From Nocardia rhamnosiphila NBRC 108938 (GTDB lineage Bacteria > Actinomycetota > Actinomycetes > Mycobacteriales > Mycobacteriaceae), in NCBI RefSeq assembly GCF_000720425.1, contig NZ_JOAJ01000009.1, positions 1 to 64,000 on the forward strand: DNA of 64,000 nt, in the 5' to 3' direction. Below, piece by piece: positions 47,328-58,897 of the stretch. A model generated the notes under the pieces. That model was not told the origin of the DNA and did no database searches. It saw nothing but the letters and a program-made list of their open reading frames with translations. Each line of letters starts with the position of its first letter. The first letter of the stretch is position 1. The translations under genes were made by a program, and so were the position numbers.

Positions 47328-48271
47328 TGGTGGTCCTCCAGCAGCTCGCGTAGTTCGGCGGGGGCCTGTGCCCGTTCGGCGGTACGCCGCGACAGGGCGC
47401 GGTACCCGGCGGCGATCTCGGGATCCGCCGCCGTGAGGGCCTCCAGGTGCGCCGCGACGGCCGCTGTGTCGCCGCGGGCCACCGGACCGGTGAGCGCGGC
47501 CTGGCCGCGGCGCAGCGCGTTGTCCAGGGCGGCGGAGGCCAGCGGGGCGAGCAGACGTTCCGGCAGGCCACCGGGCTGGTCGTCGACCGTCTGCTGGCCC
47601 AGCAGACCGGGTCCGGCCAGCGCCTGACGCAGCGCCTCCACCGCGTCCAGTACCAGCGTGACGAGATGGTTGCTGCCGTGCGCGAGCGCGGCGTGATAGA
47701 GCGTGCGGTGTTCCTCGGCCACCCGGACCGGTTCGCCGCCCATCTCGATCACCAGGGACTGGGCGATGGCATAGCCGATCTCGTCGGCGGCGGTGATCCC
47801 GAAACAGGCGTTGGCCAGGCGGGACAGATCTTCGTCGTGACCGGTGAAGGTCATCGCGGGATGCACGGCCAGCGGGAGCGCACCGGCTTCCCGCAGCGGG
47901 GCGAGTACACCGATGCCGTTGGCTCCGGAGGTGTGGGCCACGATCGTGCCGGGACGTACCGTGCCCGAACTCGCGAGGCCGCGGACCAGACCGGCCAGCT
48001 CGGCGTCCGGGACGGCCAGGATCAGCAGCTCGCTGCGGGCCGCGACCTCCTCGACCGGGAGGATCTGCGATTCGGGCAGCCGGGACTGCGCGCGGCGCAC
48101 CGAAGCGTCGGAGATCGCGGCGACGCCGAACACCACATGTCCGGCGCGCTCGAGCGCGGCGCCGAGGGCTGATCCCACACGTCCCGCCGAGACGATGCCT
48201 ACCGTCAGTCGTGCGGGCGCTGGATCACCACTCGCGGCCGGGTTGCCAGGAGTCACGCGTGGCGAGGTCAA
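47324..48271 (-). CDS. Rossmann/DUF2520 dehydrogenase-like protein
   Basis: A 315-residue protein. Residues about 20-150 form an NAD(P) Rossmann domain (VGIVSAGRVGSALGAALERAG, the last Gly shifted to Ala), and residues 165-310 a DUF2520 helical domain with YHAALAHGSNHLVTL. This fold equals that of 6-phosphogluconate dehydrogenase-like oxidoreductases. It lies directly before panC (Rv3603c position by recalled synteny), so a ketopantoate-reductase-type role has been an attractive idea but is unproven here. Confidence 0.82.
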   Translation of the reverse strand: MTSPRVTPGNPAASGDPAPARLTVGIVSAGRVGSALGAALERAGHVVFGVAAISDASVRRAQSRLPESQILPVEEVAARSELLILAVPDAELAGLVRGLASSGTVRPGTIVAHTSGANGIGVLAPLREAGALPLAVHPAMTFTGHDEDLSRLANACFGITAADEIGYAIAQSLVIEMGGEPVRVAEEHRTLYHAALAHGSNHLVTLVLDAVEALRQALAGPGLLGQQTVDDQPGGLPERLLAPLASAALDNALRRGQAALTGPVARGDTAAVAAHLEALTAADPEIAAGYRALSRRTAERAQAPAELRELLEDHQ

Positions 48272-48388
48272 CAGTGTCCTCTCGAAGTCGTTCCAGTCCC
48301 GCGCTGCGGGTACCGGACGTTACGAGTCGAGGATAGGGCCGGCTCCGGCCGATGCGCCATGGGCGCCCCGGGTGATATATGCCGCACT

Positions 48389-49531
48389 TCAGGAGCTGCG
48401 CTGCTCCTCTTCCTGACGCAGGTTGGCCATGATCTCGGCGACCGACAGCCGTCGGTTCCCGGCGGCGTCGGACTGGGTGCGGCGGCGCCGGGAGTTCGCC
48501 GAACGGGGGAACAGCTTGCCCGCCGCGGACGCGGCCGGTTCTCGGGTATCTCCATCGATGGACATGCCGTCGACCACGGGCTCGGCCGGTTCGGCGGCTA
48601 CGGCCGTTGCGGGCACGGCGGCGACCGGCGGGCGGGAGTCCGGGGCCTCGCTGTCCGGTGCGGGCGGACCGTAGAAGGGTTCGTCGCGCAGCAGCGGGCG
48701 GTAGCGGTCGTCGTCGCCGTCCGGTTCGTCGTACACCTCGGTGAAGGCGTCCGACCAGCTCGGCCCCGAGATTTCGGAGGTGGGCGGCCCGTAGGGCGGA
48801 TCGTCGTCGAGGCGGACGATCGCCGTTTCCGCGGTGACCGGCGCGTCGTCGGGGCTCGCGAACCGCGGCCGGCCCGGGTGGTCGGTTTCGTAGACCGGGG
48901 TCACCGCCTTGCGTTCACCGGTGTCGCTCGCCGGTTCGGCGGTCCCGGCTTCGGTATCGACCCAGCCGTCTGCGGCATACGACCAGCCCGCGGCGGCGTT
49001 CGCCCAGGCGTCCACGGCCCGTCGCTCGCCTTCTTCGGGTCCCTGCCAGCCGGGTGCGAGCCCCGGCCGGTCCTCGGCGCCGGACAGCTCCTGGAGACGG
49101 AAGGCGGACGCGCGCAGCGCGGGCCGCTCCTCCGGCAGATCTCCGTCGAAGAGCCGCTCCAACTGCCGCCGCAGCACCGTCAGTTCGGCACGCAGCGCCG
49201 CCATTTCCGTCGCGTCGGCACCCAGTTCGGCACGCACCCGCGATTCGACGCCGAGTTCGTGCTCACGGCGGGCACTGATCTCACGCTCGAGTTCCAGTTC
49301 GTAGATGCGGCGCAGATCACGCATTTTCGCCTGGTACCGGCCGGCCGCCCAGGCGCCCAGCACCGCCGCCCACAGCGCCACCACCAATCCGACCCGGATG
49401 AATTGCAGACTGTCGCTCAGCACGAGAAATACGCTGGCCACCAGACCCAGTAGGACGAGTGCGCCGAGGAAGAGCTTGCCCACATCTTCCCGGCCGCGCG
49501 CGGAAGTACTACTGCGGGACGGTGAAACCAT
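48389..49531 (-). CDS. DUF6779-like membrane protein (Rv3604c-like)
   Basis: A 380-residue protein. Two membrane segments near the N-terminus (about 20-65) are followed by a coiled-coil, charged helix (about 70-140: RDLRRIYELELEREISARRE) and a long acidic, Pro-rich, disordered tail with a basic end, SRRRRTQ, and a C-terminal helix SVAEIMANLRQEEEQ. Start ATG 49531 (MVSPSRSS) is preferred to 49561. Function unknown. It is conserved in the pan/fol cluster of Mycobacteriales. Confidence 0.72.
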   Translation of the reverse strand: MVSPSRSSTSARGREDVGKLFLGALVLLGLVASVFLVLSDSLQFIRVGLVVALWAAVLGAWAAGRYQAKMRDLRRIYELELEREISARREHELGVESRVRAELGADATEMAALRAELTVLRRQLERLFDGDLPEERPALRASAFRLQELSGAEDRPGLAPGWQGPEEGERRAVDAWANAAAGWSYAADGWVDTEAGTAEPASDTGERKAVTPVYETDHPGRPRFASPDDAPVTAETAIVRLDDDPPYGPPTSEISGPSWSDAFTEVYDEPDGDDDRYRPLLRDEPFYGPPAPDSEAPDSRPPVAAVPATAVAAEPAEPVVDGMSIDGDTREPAASAAGKLFPRSANSRRRRTQSDAAGNRRLSVAEIMANLRQEEEQRSS

Positions 49532-49603
49532 GACCGCAAGGGTAGCCGCGATATTCATCATCGCCCAGGTCGGAAAGGGCGGGATCGATCACGGCGATCC
49601 GAC

Positions 49604-50149
49604 CTACGACGGCGCCGGATCGTCGGTCGGATCGTCGGGGGCCCGGCAGCAGTATTCGAGCCACAGGGCGGCCACGGCAAGGGCGATACCGGCCCCGCAT
49701 CCGATCAGCGCGCCCGGATAGTCCGCGTCGGCCGCCCGCAGATCCCCCCGCTGCGGGAAGATCCACAGCAGGAACCCGAGCCACACTCCGGCCACCAGCG
49801 ACCCCACCTGAGCCGAGGCCTTCGCCAGCGCGAGAGCCCGGGCGACGGTGATCGGGTGCAACTGGCGGGAATCGGCGCCGATCTGACTGTTGCTCACCCG
49901 GATCCGGATATAGAAGCCGAGGGCGGCCTCCAGAATCGCGACCGGATACAGCGAGGCGCCGGCGATGGTGGAGATCGGCGGGAAACTCGCGTAGGCCAGC
50001 CGCGTCGCCACCCATGCGATCACCGCCGCGATCAGGACATTGGCCAGCAATTCCCGGATGCGCGTGGGTTTGAGCTTCATCCCCCCGCCGTCGTCGCCGT
50101 CCCCACCACGGCCGCCACCGGCATCCATACGACCGCCCCCAAGAGTCAC
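49604..50149 (-). CDS. DUF3180 membrane protein (Rv3605c-like)
   Basis: A 181-residue protein: a Gly/Asp-rich N-terminus of about 25 residues, KPTRIRELLANVLIAAVIAWV as the first membrane helix and three more helices (about 57-78, 103-128, 136-160). The GTG at 50149 overlaps the stop of micro-ORF 3 (CCGTGACT) and has GAGGAG seven nt upstream. Function unknown; part of the folate cluster. Confidence 0.78.
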   Translation of the reverse strand: MTLGGGRMDAGGGRGGDGDDGGGMKLKPTRIRELLANVLIAAVIAWVATRLAYASFPPISTIAGASLYPVAILEAALGFYIRIRVSNSQIGADSRQLHPITVARALALAKASAQVGSLVAGVWLGFLLWIFPQRGDLRAADADYPGALIGCGAGIALAVAALWLEYCCRAPDDPTDDPAPS

Positions 50150-50241
50150 GGAACGCTCCTCGAAAAAGACACATACGGTCCGCGGAGGCCGCAGCGAAGG
50201 CGGAGGTACCGCAGTATCGCAGTATCGCAGTATCGCGTCAT
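50146..50241 (-). CDS. Coupled micro-ORF 3 (31 aa) between folK and the DUF3180 gene
   Basis: Encodes 31 residues, [18 protein letters not shown] then LRGPYVSFSRSVP. Its ATG overlaps the folK TGA (CCATGACG) and its TGA overlaps the next gene's GTG. The core [11 protein letters not shown] is shared with micro-ORFs 1 and 2, and their DNA is nearly identical over 30 bp (CTCCGCCTTCGCTGCGGCCT). Three 8-bp repeats lie in its 5' part. Confidence 0.6.
   Translation of the reverse strand: MTRYCDTAILRYLRLRCGLRGPYVSFSRSVP
50211..50234. repeat. 8-bp tandem repeat inside micro-ORF 3
   Basis: Three perfect copies of GCAGTATC (plus strand) followed by a diverged fourth. As 8 is not a multiple of 3, gain or loss of a unit would change the micro-ORF 3 frame and break its coupling to the DUF3180 gene. 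Confidence 0.85.
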
Positions 50242-50783
50242 GGCAACGTCCTGGCGGCGGGTAGGAGCGTGAATTCCGTGCGCCGCACACCGTCGCGTTC
50301 TGCGGGGTCCAGCTCCGCCAGTAGTTCGCGCGCGCCGCGTTCGGTCCCGTCGACGGCCAAGGACGCGTCGGGCTCCACATCCAGCCAGGGAATCAGGACG
50401 AACGCGCGGTGGTGCGCCTGCGGGTGCGGCAGGGTGAGTTCGGGATCGGTACTGCGCAGGACATTCAGTCCGGTGCCGGCCCGCTCGGCGCAGGTGACGA
50501 TGTCCACGTCGAGGGTCCGGGCACCCCAGCGCACCGCCCGCTCGCGCCCGGCGGCCTGCTCCAACCGCTGTCCGTGCCGGAGCCAGGCACGGCAGTCGTA
50601 GTCCGGGTCCTCGGCCACCAGCACGGCATTGAGGAAATCGTCCTGCTCCACCCCGCCCCACGGCGCGGTGGTGTAGACGGGTGATACGGCGCGCACCCGC
50701 GCACCGAGCCCGGCGACGACACTGCGCAGCAGTCCGAGCCGATCTCCCTTGTTCGAACCGATCGAGAGCACGGCACGCGTCAC
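50238..50783 (-). CDS. folK: HPPK, 2-amino-4-hydroxy-6-hydroxymethyldihydropteridine pyrophosphokinase
   Basis: A 181-residue [48 protein letters not shown] (metal-binding Asp pair) and [15 protein letters not shown]. It transfers pyrophosphate to hydroxymethyl-dihydropterin. GTG 50783 overlaps the folB stop by four bases. Fourth gene of folE-folP-folB-folK. Confidence 0.93.
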   Translation of the reverse strand: MTRAVLSIGSNKGDRLGLLRSVVAGLGARVRAVSPVYTTAPWGGVEQDDFLNAVLVAEDPDYDCRAWLRHGQRLEQAAGRERAVRWGARTLDVDIVTCAERAGTGLNVLRSTDPELTLPHPQAHHRAFVLIPWLDVEPDASLAVDGTERGARELLAELDPAERDGVRRTEFTLLPAARTLP

Positions 50784-51172
50784 GGCGACCCCTGCTCCCG
50801 GCGGCCCGCGGTGACGACCCGCACATCGGCGAATTCGTGCGGGATGGGCGCGGCCGGTTTGTGCAGCACCACCTCGACATCGGCGACCCCGGGCACTTCG
50901 CGTACCCGGTCGGCGATCTCGGTGGCGACGGTTTCGATGAGATGCCGCGGCGGACCCGCCACGATCCGCACGGCCAGCTCCGCGAGCGCGCCGTAGTCGA
51001 CGGTACGCGTGAGATCGTCGGTGGCCGCCGCGGCGCCGAAATCCGACCAGACGGTCAGGTCCACCACGAATTCCTGCCCGTCGAGGCGTTCGTGCTCGAA
51101 AACTCCGTGCCGGCCGAAAACCCGCAACCCCCGCAGCTCGATCCGGTCCGGGCCGGGTACCGGTGCGCTCAC
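50780..51172 (-). CDS. folB: Dihydroneopterin aldolase
   Basis: A 130-residue enzyme. [18 protein letters not shown] has the substrate-binding motif, and [15 protein letters not shown] and [17 protein letters not shown] the conserved Tyr and Glu. GTG 51172 overlaps the folP stop by four bases. It converts dihydroneopterin to 6-hydroxymethyl-dihydropterin. Confidence 0.92.
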   Translation of the reverse strand: MSAPVPGPDRIELRGLRVFGRHGVFEHERLDGQEFVVDLTVWSDFGAAAATDDLTRTVDYGALAELAVRIVAGPPRHLIETVATEIADRVREVPGVADVEVVLHKPAAPIPHEFADVRVVTAGRREQGSP

Positions 51173-52083
51173 CGCGGCGTTCCCGGCCGTTGCGCGCGAC
51201 GCCAGGCGTCGGTCACGGCGAGGGCGTCCTGCGAACCACGCACATCGTGGACCCGGACACCCCAGGCACCGTGCCAGGCCGCGAGCGCGGAAACGGTAGC
51301 GGTGGCGGTTTCCCGGCCGGCGGGCGGGCGCGGGCCGGCACCGTCGGCCAGCAGCGACCCCAGGAACCGTTTCCGCGAAGCGCCGATCAGCACCGGAAAC
51401 CCGTCGGCGACAAAGCGGTCCAGGGCTCCCAGCAGCGCCCAGTTGTGTTCTGCGGTCTTCGCGAATCCGAGACCGGGGTCCAGGATGATCCGGGCGGGAT
51501 CGACACCCGCGTCGATCGCGTGCCGCACCTGCATTCCCAGCTCGGAACGGACCTCGGCCACCACATCGTCGTAGTGGTCGGCCGGCCCGGTGTGCCGGTA
51601 GTCCGACGCGGCCCGCCAGTGCATGAGGATCCACGGGATATCGGCAGCGGCGACGACCGCGGCCATCGCCGGGTCGGCGCGGCCGCCCGAGACATCGTTG
51701 ATCACCGTGACCCCGGCCGCGACGGCTGCTTCGGCAACCCGGGCCCGCATGGTGTCGACGCTGGTCGGTATCCCGGCCGCGACCAGCCCGCGCAGCACCG
51801 GCACCACCCGGTCGACTTCGGTCTCCACCTCGACGCGCACGGCGCCGGGCCGGGTCGACTCACCACCGACATCGATGATGTCGGCGCCCAGCTCGTAGAG
51901 CCGGATACCGTGCTCGATCGCCCGCTGCGGATCGAGATAGCGGCCACCGTCGGAAAAGGAATCGCTGGTCACGTTGACCACACCCATCACGACACAGGAG
52001 CGGCCCGGGCGTGGCTCCACGCCGGGACGCGGCCGCACGCCGGTGAGGGTGGGTACTGCCACGGCCGTGCGCTGGTCGCTCAC
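51169..52083 (-). CDS. folP: Dihydropteroate synthase
   Basis: A 304-residue DHPS with [47 protein letters not shown] and [12 protein letters not shown], which hold the pterin- and pABA-binding residues and the sulfonamide-target loops. GTG 52083 overlaps the folE stop by four bases. It joins pterin pyrophosphate with pABA. Confidence 0.94.
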   Translation of the reverse strand: MSDQRTAVAVPTLTGVRPRPGVEPRPGRSCVVMGVVNVTSDSFSDGGRYLDPQRAIEHGIRLYELGADIIDVGGESTRPGAVRVEVETEVDRVVPVLRGLVAAGIPTSVDTMRARVAEAAVAAGVTVINDVSGGRADPAMAAVVAAADIPWILMHWRAASDYRHTGPADHYDDVVAEVRSELGMQVRHAIDAGVDPARIILDPGLGFAKTAEHNWALLGALDRFVADGFPVLIGASRKRFLGSLLADGAGPRPPAGRETATATVSALAAWHGAWGVRVHDVRGSQDALAVTDAWRRAQRPGTPR

Positions 52084-52751
52084 TTGCGCAGGATCAGGTC
52101 GAGGGCCTCGGCGCGCGAGGCCGAGCTGGTCTGCAGGATTCCGCGGACGGCCGAGGTGGTGGTGCTGGCGCCGGGTTTCCGGATACCGCGCATGGCCATG
52201 CACAGATGCTCGGCCTCGACCACCACGATCGCGCCGCGCGGATCCAGTTTCCGCATGACCGCGTCGGCGATCTGACTGGTGAGCCGCTCCTGCACCTGCG
52301 GACGTTTGGCATAGAGGTCGACCAGCCGGGCCAGTTTGGACAGCCCGGTCACCCGGCCGTGCGGGCCCGGGATATATCCGACATGGGCGACGCCGTGAAA
52401 CGACACGAGGTGATGTTCGCAGGTCGAGTACATCGGGATATCGCGCACCAGGACGAGTTCCTGATGCTCCTCGTCGAAGGTGGTGTTGAGGACCGCGTCC
52501 GGTTCCACGTACAGCCCCGCGAACATCTCCCGATAAGCGCGGGCCACCCGGGCGGGGGTATCGAGCAGCCCCGGCCGGTCCGGGTTCTCGCCGACCGCGA
52601 GGAGCAGTTCGCGCACCGCCGCCTCGGCGCGCGGCTGATCGAAGCGTCTACCGGTGTGCAGCGCGACCAGCTCCGCGGCGGGCTCGCCGCTCTCACCCAG
52701 CTCGGCGGGGATATCGGCCGTGTAGCCGTTGGTCTGCTGATCGGTCGACAT
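52080..52751 (-). CDS. folE: GTP cyclohydrolase I
   Basis: A 223-residue type IA enzyme: zinc ligands in YSTCEHHLV and [28 protein letters not shown], and a C-terminal RAEALDLI. It makes dihydroneopterin triphosphate from GTP. The ATG at 52751 is followed by about 25 non-conserved residues. It is first in the folE-folP-folB-folK overlap chain, 76 bp after ftsH. Confidence 0.94.
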   Translation of the reverse strand: MSTDQQTNGYTADIPAELGESGEPAAELVALHTGRRFDQPRAEAAVRELLLAVGENPDRPGLLDTPARVARAYREMFAGLYVEPDAVLNTTFDEEHQELVLVRDIPMYSTCEHHLVSFHGVAHVGYIPGPHGRVTGLSKLARLVDLYAKRPQVQERLTSQIADAVMRKLDPRGAIVVVEAEHLCMAMRGIRKPGASTTTSAVRGILQTSSASRAEALDLILRK

Positions 52752-52827
52752 TCGAGGACACCTCCACATCTCGGGCCCGGCAGTACACACCGGGCGCCGA
52801 ACCCCTCCGAGCGTAATCGGCGCCGGT

Positions 52828-55194
<2,367 letters not shown>

Positions 55195-55523
55195 AGAGCG
55201 TCGGCCGGGCGGCCAGTCCTTTCAGGCGTCTCCGCGTTTTGCCTAGCGATGCGTCGTTCTCGGGCGGCGCAACCCGCATCCGTTGCCGCCCGGTGGGCGG
55301 ATTCGGGTGCGGACATGCCACGTTACCGCGTACGGTCTAGTCGAAACATCGCGCTTCCTGACTCGTCGCAAGCCAGTAGTTCGGCAGGTGATGCAGTTCA
55401 AGAGGTAAACGGCCGGAAAACCACGGTGGTTCCCGGGGTCGTGTTCTGTGATATCTCGTAGTGATCACAATCATGGCACGCATGTTGGACCGATGATGAT
55501 CGCGTACGACCCGAGCAGGGGGT
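55195..55523. promoter_or_regulatory. Divergent region between ftsH and the next gene
   Basis: 329 bp without a gene. TGTGAT-N11-ATCACA (55447-55469) is an inverted repeat about 55 bp upstream of the plus-strand ATG and could be an operator. AAAGGA near 55225 is too far from the ftsH ATG to be its ribosome site. No other recognisable element. Confidence 0.4.
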
Positions 55524-56489
55524 ATGGACATAGTCGAGTTACGGACACCCACAGCGATCGTGCGGCACGGCGAAGGGCGATTGGTCGTCCTGCGTCCCGG
55601 TGCCGACGGCGAATCCGAGAGCGACGGCGAGCGAGTCCTCGACGTCGCGGTGACCGACCTACTGGAGGTGCGACTCAGCCGGCGAGCCGACGACGCGGTG
55701 GTCATCGAGATATATCTGCGCTATCCGACCCCCGTGCTGGTCGGCGTTCCGGCCGACCGGACCCCGCTGCCCGTGCTGATCGCCGAACACGATGTACCGG
55801 CGGCCGCGGGCATCGTCTCTCGCATCAACGACCAGATCCTGGCCGCGCAGCGGATCGACATCGCCGCTCCCGAGCTGATCGCGCCGCCCACCGAAGAGAC
55901 CGAGCACGGGCCGGTACGCGCCGATGTGGAGCGGGCGGTACGCCGGATGTCGGCGACCGGGCGGGGCGAGGCCGCGGTGGCCGATCTGGCCGGTTACGTC
56001 ACCCCCGACGAATACGTGCTGGAAACCGCGAGTGTCGTCGCGCACCCGCCGGTGGGCGAGGACGACCCCTGCCTGCTCACCGTGACCACGACGCGGCTGC
56101 TGCTGGTCTCGCTCGGCACCGGCGAGGCGTATGCCCACGAACTGCCGATCCCCGTCATCATGCGGGCCCGCGCCACCGAGGAGGCGGTCTCGGTGGTGCA
56201 GGACATCCGGGTGCGGGACCGCCGTCCCCTGGTGGAAGTACACGACGGCAATACGACGATGTACTTCACCGCGATGGATCGCGCCGATTCCGAACGGCTG
56301 GCCACCGCGATCAACTTCGCCGTGCGGCTGGTGGCCGTGGACGGTGCGGCCGGTCCCGCAGATCCCAGCGTCGCGCATCTGTACTCGGAATGGGAGCTGC
56401 TGGTGGAGCGGCATTCCCTGGGCATGGTCGACGACACCCAGTTCCAGCGGTACGGCCGCGGGATTCTGCGCTCACTTCCGGGCATCTGA
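55524..56489 (+). CDS. Conserved hypothetical with C-terminal SHOCT-like helix
   Basis: A 321-residue soluble protein with no signal peptide. Two beta-rich repeats (about 1-110 and 140-275), perhaps PH-like or DUF4429-like, are followed by a C-terminal helical segment VDDTQFQRYGRGILRSL that resembles a SHOCT motif (short C-terminal domain for oligomerisation). GCAGGGGGT precedes the ATG. I do not recognise a specific family; function unknown. Confidence 0.65.
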   Translation: MDIVELRTPTAIVRHGEGRLVVLRPGADGESESDGERVLDVAVTDLLEVRLSRRADDAVVIEIYLRYPTPVLVGVPADRTPLPVLIAEHDVPAAAGIVSRINDQILAAQRIDIAAPELIAPPTEETEHGPVRADVERAVRRMSATGRGEAAVADLAGYVTPDEYVLETASVVAHPPVGEDDPCLLTVTTTRLLLVSLGTGEAYAHELPIPVIMRARATEEAVSVVQDIRVRDRRPLVEVHDGNTTMYFTAMDRADSERLATAINFAVRLVAVDGAAGPADPSVAHLYSEWELLVERHSLGMVDDTQFQRYGRGILRSLPGI

Positions 56490-56623
56490 GTCACGGCCGG
56501 CCGGGCGGGGACCTCCGGAGCGTGGGGCCGGGTATGCGGAGCGGCGCGCGGCCGAGCGGCCGCCACCGGCCGAGTCGGCGCGGCCGCACCCGACGAGCCG
56601 GACCGAACCGGTACCGGTTCCGG

Positions 56624-57097
56624 CTATTGCGACCCCACGAGGCGTCGACGGGTCCGTTCCGGAGCCCATTCGGGTAGCTCGGCGACGAGATCGCCCAGTG
56701 AGGTGGCGGCCAGACTCGCCCGCCACGCCTCGTGCGCCTCGGCCATCTTCACGGCGAGCAGGCACGGCTCGCGGCATTCCTCCACGGGCAGTCCGCCGCG
56801 ACCCTGCTGACGTATTTCGCGGCATTCGTAGGGCGAGGCGCCGCCGTCCACCGCCTCGACGATCTGCAGCAGCGTGATCTCCCGGGCGGGCCGGGCCAGC
56901 CGGAATCCGCCCCGGGGGCCCGTGGTGGCGCTCAGCAGGCCGGCGCGGACCAGGGCCTGGAGCTGTTTGGCGAGGTAGGGCGCCGGCAGATCGAAGTACT
57001 GGGCCAGCTGCGCCGCCGACGCGGTCGTTCCCGGTTCGAGCTGCGCCAGTGATGTAGCGCAGTGCAACAGCCATTCGGTACTCACCGGCAACTTCAT
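56624..57097 (-). CDS. Rrf2-family transcription regulator
   Basis: A 157-residue Rrf2 protein starting MKLPVSTEWLLHCATSLAQL; the wHTH has LPAPYLAKQLQALVRAGLL and a wing TGPRGGFRLARPARE. The Cys cluster YECREIRQQG and VEECREPCLL gives C-x15-C-x3-C, so an Fe-S cluster sensor of the IscR/NsrR type is possible. ATG 57097 is favoured over 57115. It is divergent from the NAD(P)H-binding protein gene, probably its target. Confidence 0.85.
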   Translation of the reverse strand: MKLPVSTEWLLHCATSLAQLEPGTTASAAQLAQYFDLPAPYLAKQLQALVRAGLLSATTGPRGGFRLARPAREITLLQIVEAVDGGASPYECREIRQQGRGGLPVEECREPCLLAVKMAEAHEAWRASLAATSLGDLVAELPEWAPERTRRRLVGSQ

Positions 57098-57117
57098 GCC
57101 TGCGATTCTATCCAAGA

Positions 57118-57146
57118 TATTGCGGATCTATTTAGTCCGAGATAAT
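57118..57146. promoter_or_regulatory. Candidate Rrf2 operator
   Basis: In the 89-bp gap between the Rrf2 and NAD(P)-binding genes, the AT-rich tract TATTGCGGATCTATTTAGTC contains an imperfect dyad CGGA-N9-TCCG with ATT/AAT flanks. The position is right for a repressor that controls both divergent genes. Shape-based inference only. Confidence 0.4.
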
Positions 57147-57186
57147 GTTCCGGTAGTAGGAGACCACCGCTGGAGGAGACAGCCCC

Positions 57187-57936
57187 ATGACCAAGCGAAT
57201 CGCCGTCGCCGGCGCCACCGGGAATATCGGAACTCTCACCGTCGATGCGCTGCGCGCCGCCGGCCACGAGGTCGTCCGCATCAGCCGCTCACTCGGCGTC
57301 GACCTGCGCACCGGCGCGGGACTGGACACCGCCCTCACCGGCGTCGATGCCGTGGTGGACGCCACCAGCGTCGAAAGCACCGACCGCGACGAGGTCGTCG
57401 ACTATCTCGGCGGCACCACCCGCAACCTGCTGGCGGCCGAACAGCGCGCCGGGGTGGGACACCATGTCCTGCTGTCGATCGTCGGTATCGACCGAGTGGA
57501 GGGCAACGCGCACTACGCAGGGAAGCGGGAGCAGGAACGTCTGGTGGAGCAGGGAAAGGTGCCGTGGACGATCGTCGCGGCAACCCAGTTCCACGATTTC
57601 GCCGCGACCGTCACCGGGTGGACCGAACAGGACGGCGTCGCCACCCTCGCGCCGCTGCTCGTCCAGCCGATCGCCCCGGCCGACGTCGCCGATATCCTCG
57701 CCGAGGTCGCGACCGGCGCGCCGCAGGGCCGCTATCGCGATATCGCGGGACCGGAACCACAGGACCTGGTCGATATGGCCCGCCGCACCAACGAGGCGCG
57801 GGGTCGCTCGGTCCGGCTGGTGCCGACCTGGTCGTCATTGTTCGGGCCGGAAATGGCCGGTAATACACTGCTGCCCGCCGAGCACGCGCGAATCGCCCCG
57901 ACGACCTTCGACCAATGGCTGGCCACCCAGGGGTAG
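57187..57936 (+). CDS. NAD(P)-binding atypical SDR (NmrA-like)
   Basis: A 249-residue protein: Rossmann motif IAVAGATGNIGTLTVDAL, then LLSIVGIDRVEGNAHY and YAGKREQERLVEQGKVPWTIV (Y-x3-K-like). NmrA-type proteins sense or use NAD(P)H, often as quinone or aldehyde reductases. GGAGGAGACAGCCCC precedes the ATG. Divergent from the Rrf2 regulator, suggesting redox control. Confidence 0.82.
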   Translation: MTKRIAVAGATGNIGTLTVDALRAAGHEVVRISRSLGVDLRTGAGLDTALTGVDAVVDATSVESTDRDEVVDYLGGTTRNLLAAEQRAGVGHHVLLSIVGIDRVEGNAHYAGKREQERLVEQGKVPWTIVAATQFHDFAATVTGWTEQDGVATLAPLLVQPIAPADVADILAEVATGAPQGRYRDIAGPEPQDLVDMARRTNEARGRSVRLVPTWSSLFGPEMAGNTLLPAEHARIAPTTFDQWLATQG

Positions 57937-57978
57937 CTCCCGCGGGCGAGCCGCATCGGTGGCAGTAGCCGGAGTGCG

Positions 57979-58794
57979 CTACACCAAACCGATGCGGCGC
58001 CAGGGGCTGCTCGGGCGGAGCCACAGGCGCATCAGTTCCAGGCGGCGATCGACGCCACCGTCTTTCAGCTCCGCCAGGTCCTCACAGGCCTGCCAATACG
58101 TCCAGCCGGTGAGGTAGGCATCGCCGAACTGCCGCCAGTTGCGGTACTTACGCTGGGCCAGCGGAAGCGCCCGGCCCAGGTAATCCCACGCGACATCGGC
58201 TTCGATATAGCCGGCGGTGTAGGACATACGCGCCACGGCGACCACCCGCGCCAGATCCCAGGCGTGGATATCGGCCGGCAGGGGACGCGACAGATGGTCG
58301 GTGAAACCGATTTTGATCGCCTGGGACCAGATGTCGTAGTCGCGGACGAGGGCCTCGGAATTGTCGATACCGCGGAACGAGGCGACCTGCCGCAGGAAGG
58401 CGCGGTGCCGATCGGCGCGTTCGCCGAACCGGTCGCGTTCGCTGGCATTCAGCGAGGCGGTGACCAATGGATGCACCAGGGCGTACAGCGGGGCGTGCAT
58501 CCCCTCGAGCAGCTGTTCCATGGACGCGCGCGCCTCGGTGCCGTCGGTGATACCCCAGGCCCCGGTGAGGGTGTCGATGGCCAGCTCACGCCGGTCGCCG
58601 AGGGGATGGTCGCGTTCGGGCCCCAGCAGGAGCGCGTCATGGAATGCGTCCCAGCGCGCCGAGTAGAAGGCGCCCAGGGACAACGCGCGCAGGCGGTCGT
58701 CGTCGATCTGCGCGCCGGACCAGTGGTCCTCCTCGCGCTTGTCGAGCTCCGGATAGGGAAAAGGGGTCGGCGTGGGCAATCCGGCAGCAGCCAT
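57979..58794 (-). CDS. DUF1266 protein
   Basis: A 271-residue alpha-helical protein. The C-terminal part has WDLARVVAVARMSYTAGYI and RKYRNWRQFGDAYLTGW, typical of DUF1266. No membrane segment or catalytic motif seen. Convergent with the NmrA-like gene. Function unknown. Confidence 0.75.
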   Translation of the reverse strand: MAAAGLPTPTPFPYPELDKREEDHWSGAQIDDDRLRALSLGAFYSARWDAFHDALLLGPERDHPLGDRRELAIDTLTGAWGITDGTEARASMEQLLEGMHAPLYALVHPLVTASLNASERDRFGERADRHRAFLRQVASFRGIDNSEALVRDYDIWSQAIKIGFTDHLSRPLPADIHAWDLARVVAVARMSYTAGYIEADVAWDYLGRALPLAQRKYRNWRQFGDAYLTGWTYWQACEDLAELKDGGVDRRLELMRLWLRPSSPWRRIGLV

Positions 58795-58885
58795 ACCGTG
58801 AGTCTAGGACGCGCGGGCCCCGCCCGGCCCGGGCAACGTATTTTCACATTTGTTCCTTGGCCTGTCACGGGCTGTGTTGCAGCGC

Positions 58886-58891
58886 TAATGT
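58886..58891 (+). promoter_or_regulatory. Candidate -10 giving a leaderless transcript
   Basis: TAATGT fits TANNNT and ends 6 nt before the ATG at 58898, so transcription would begin at the start codon. No ribosome site precedes the gene, which fits. Confidence 0.4.
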
Positions 58892-58897
58892 GCATTC

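Noticed and set aside
55447..55469. CRP site upstream of the 55524 gene
   Set aside because: The dyad is TGTGAT-N11-ATCACA; a true CRP box has TGTGA-N6-TCACA spacing. Kept only as an unassigned inverted repeat.
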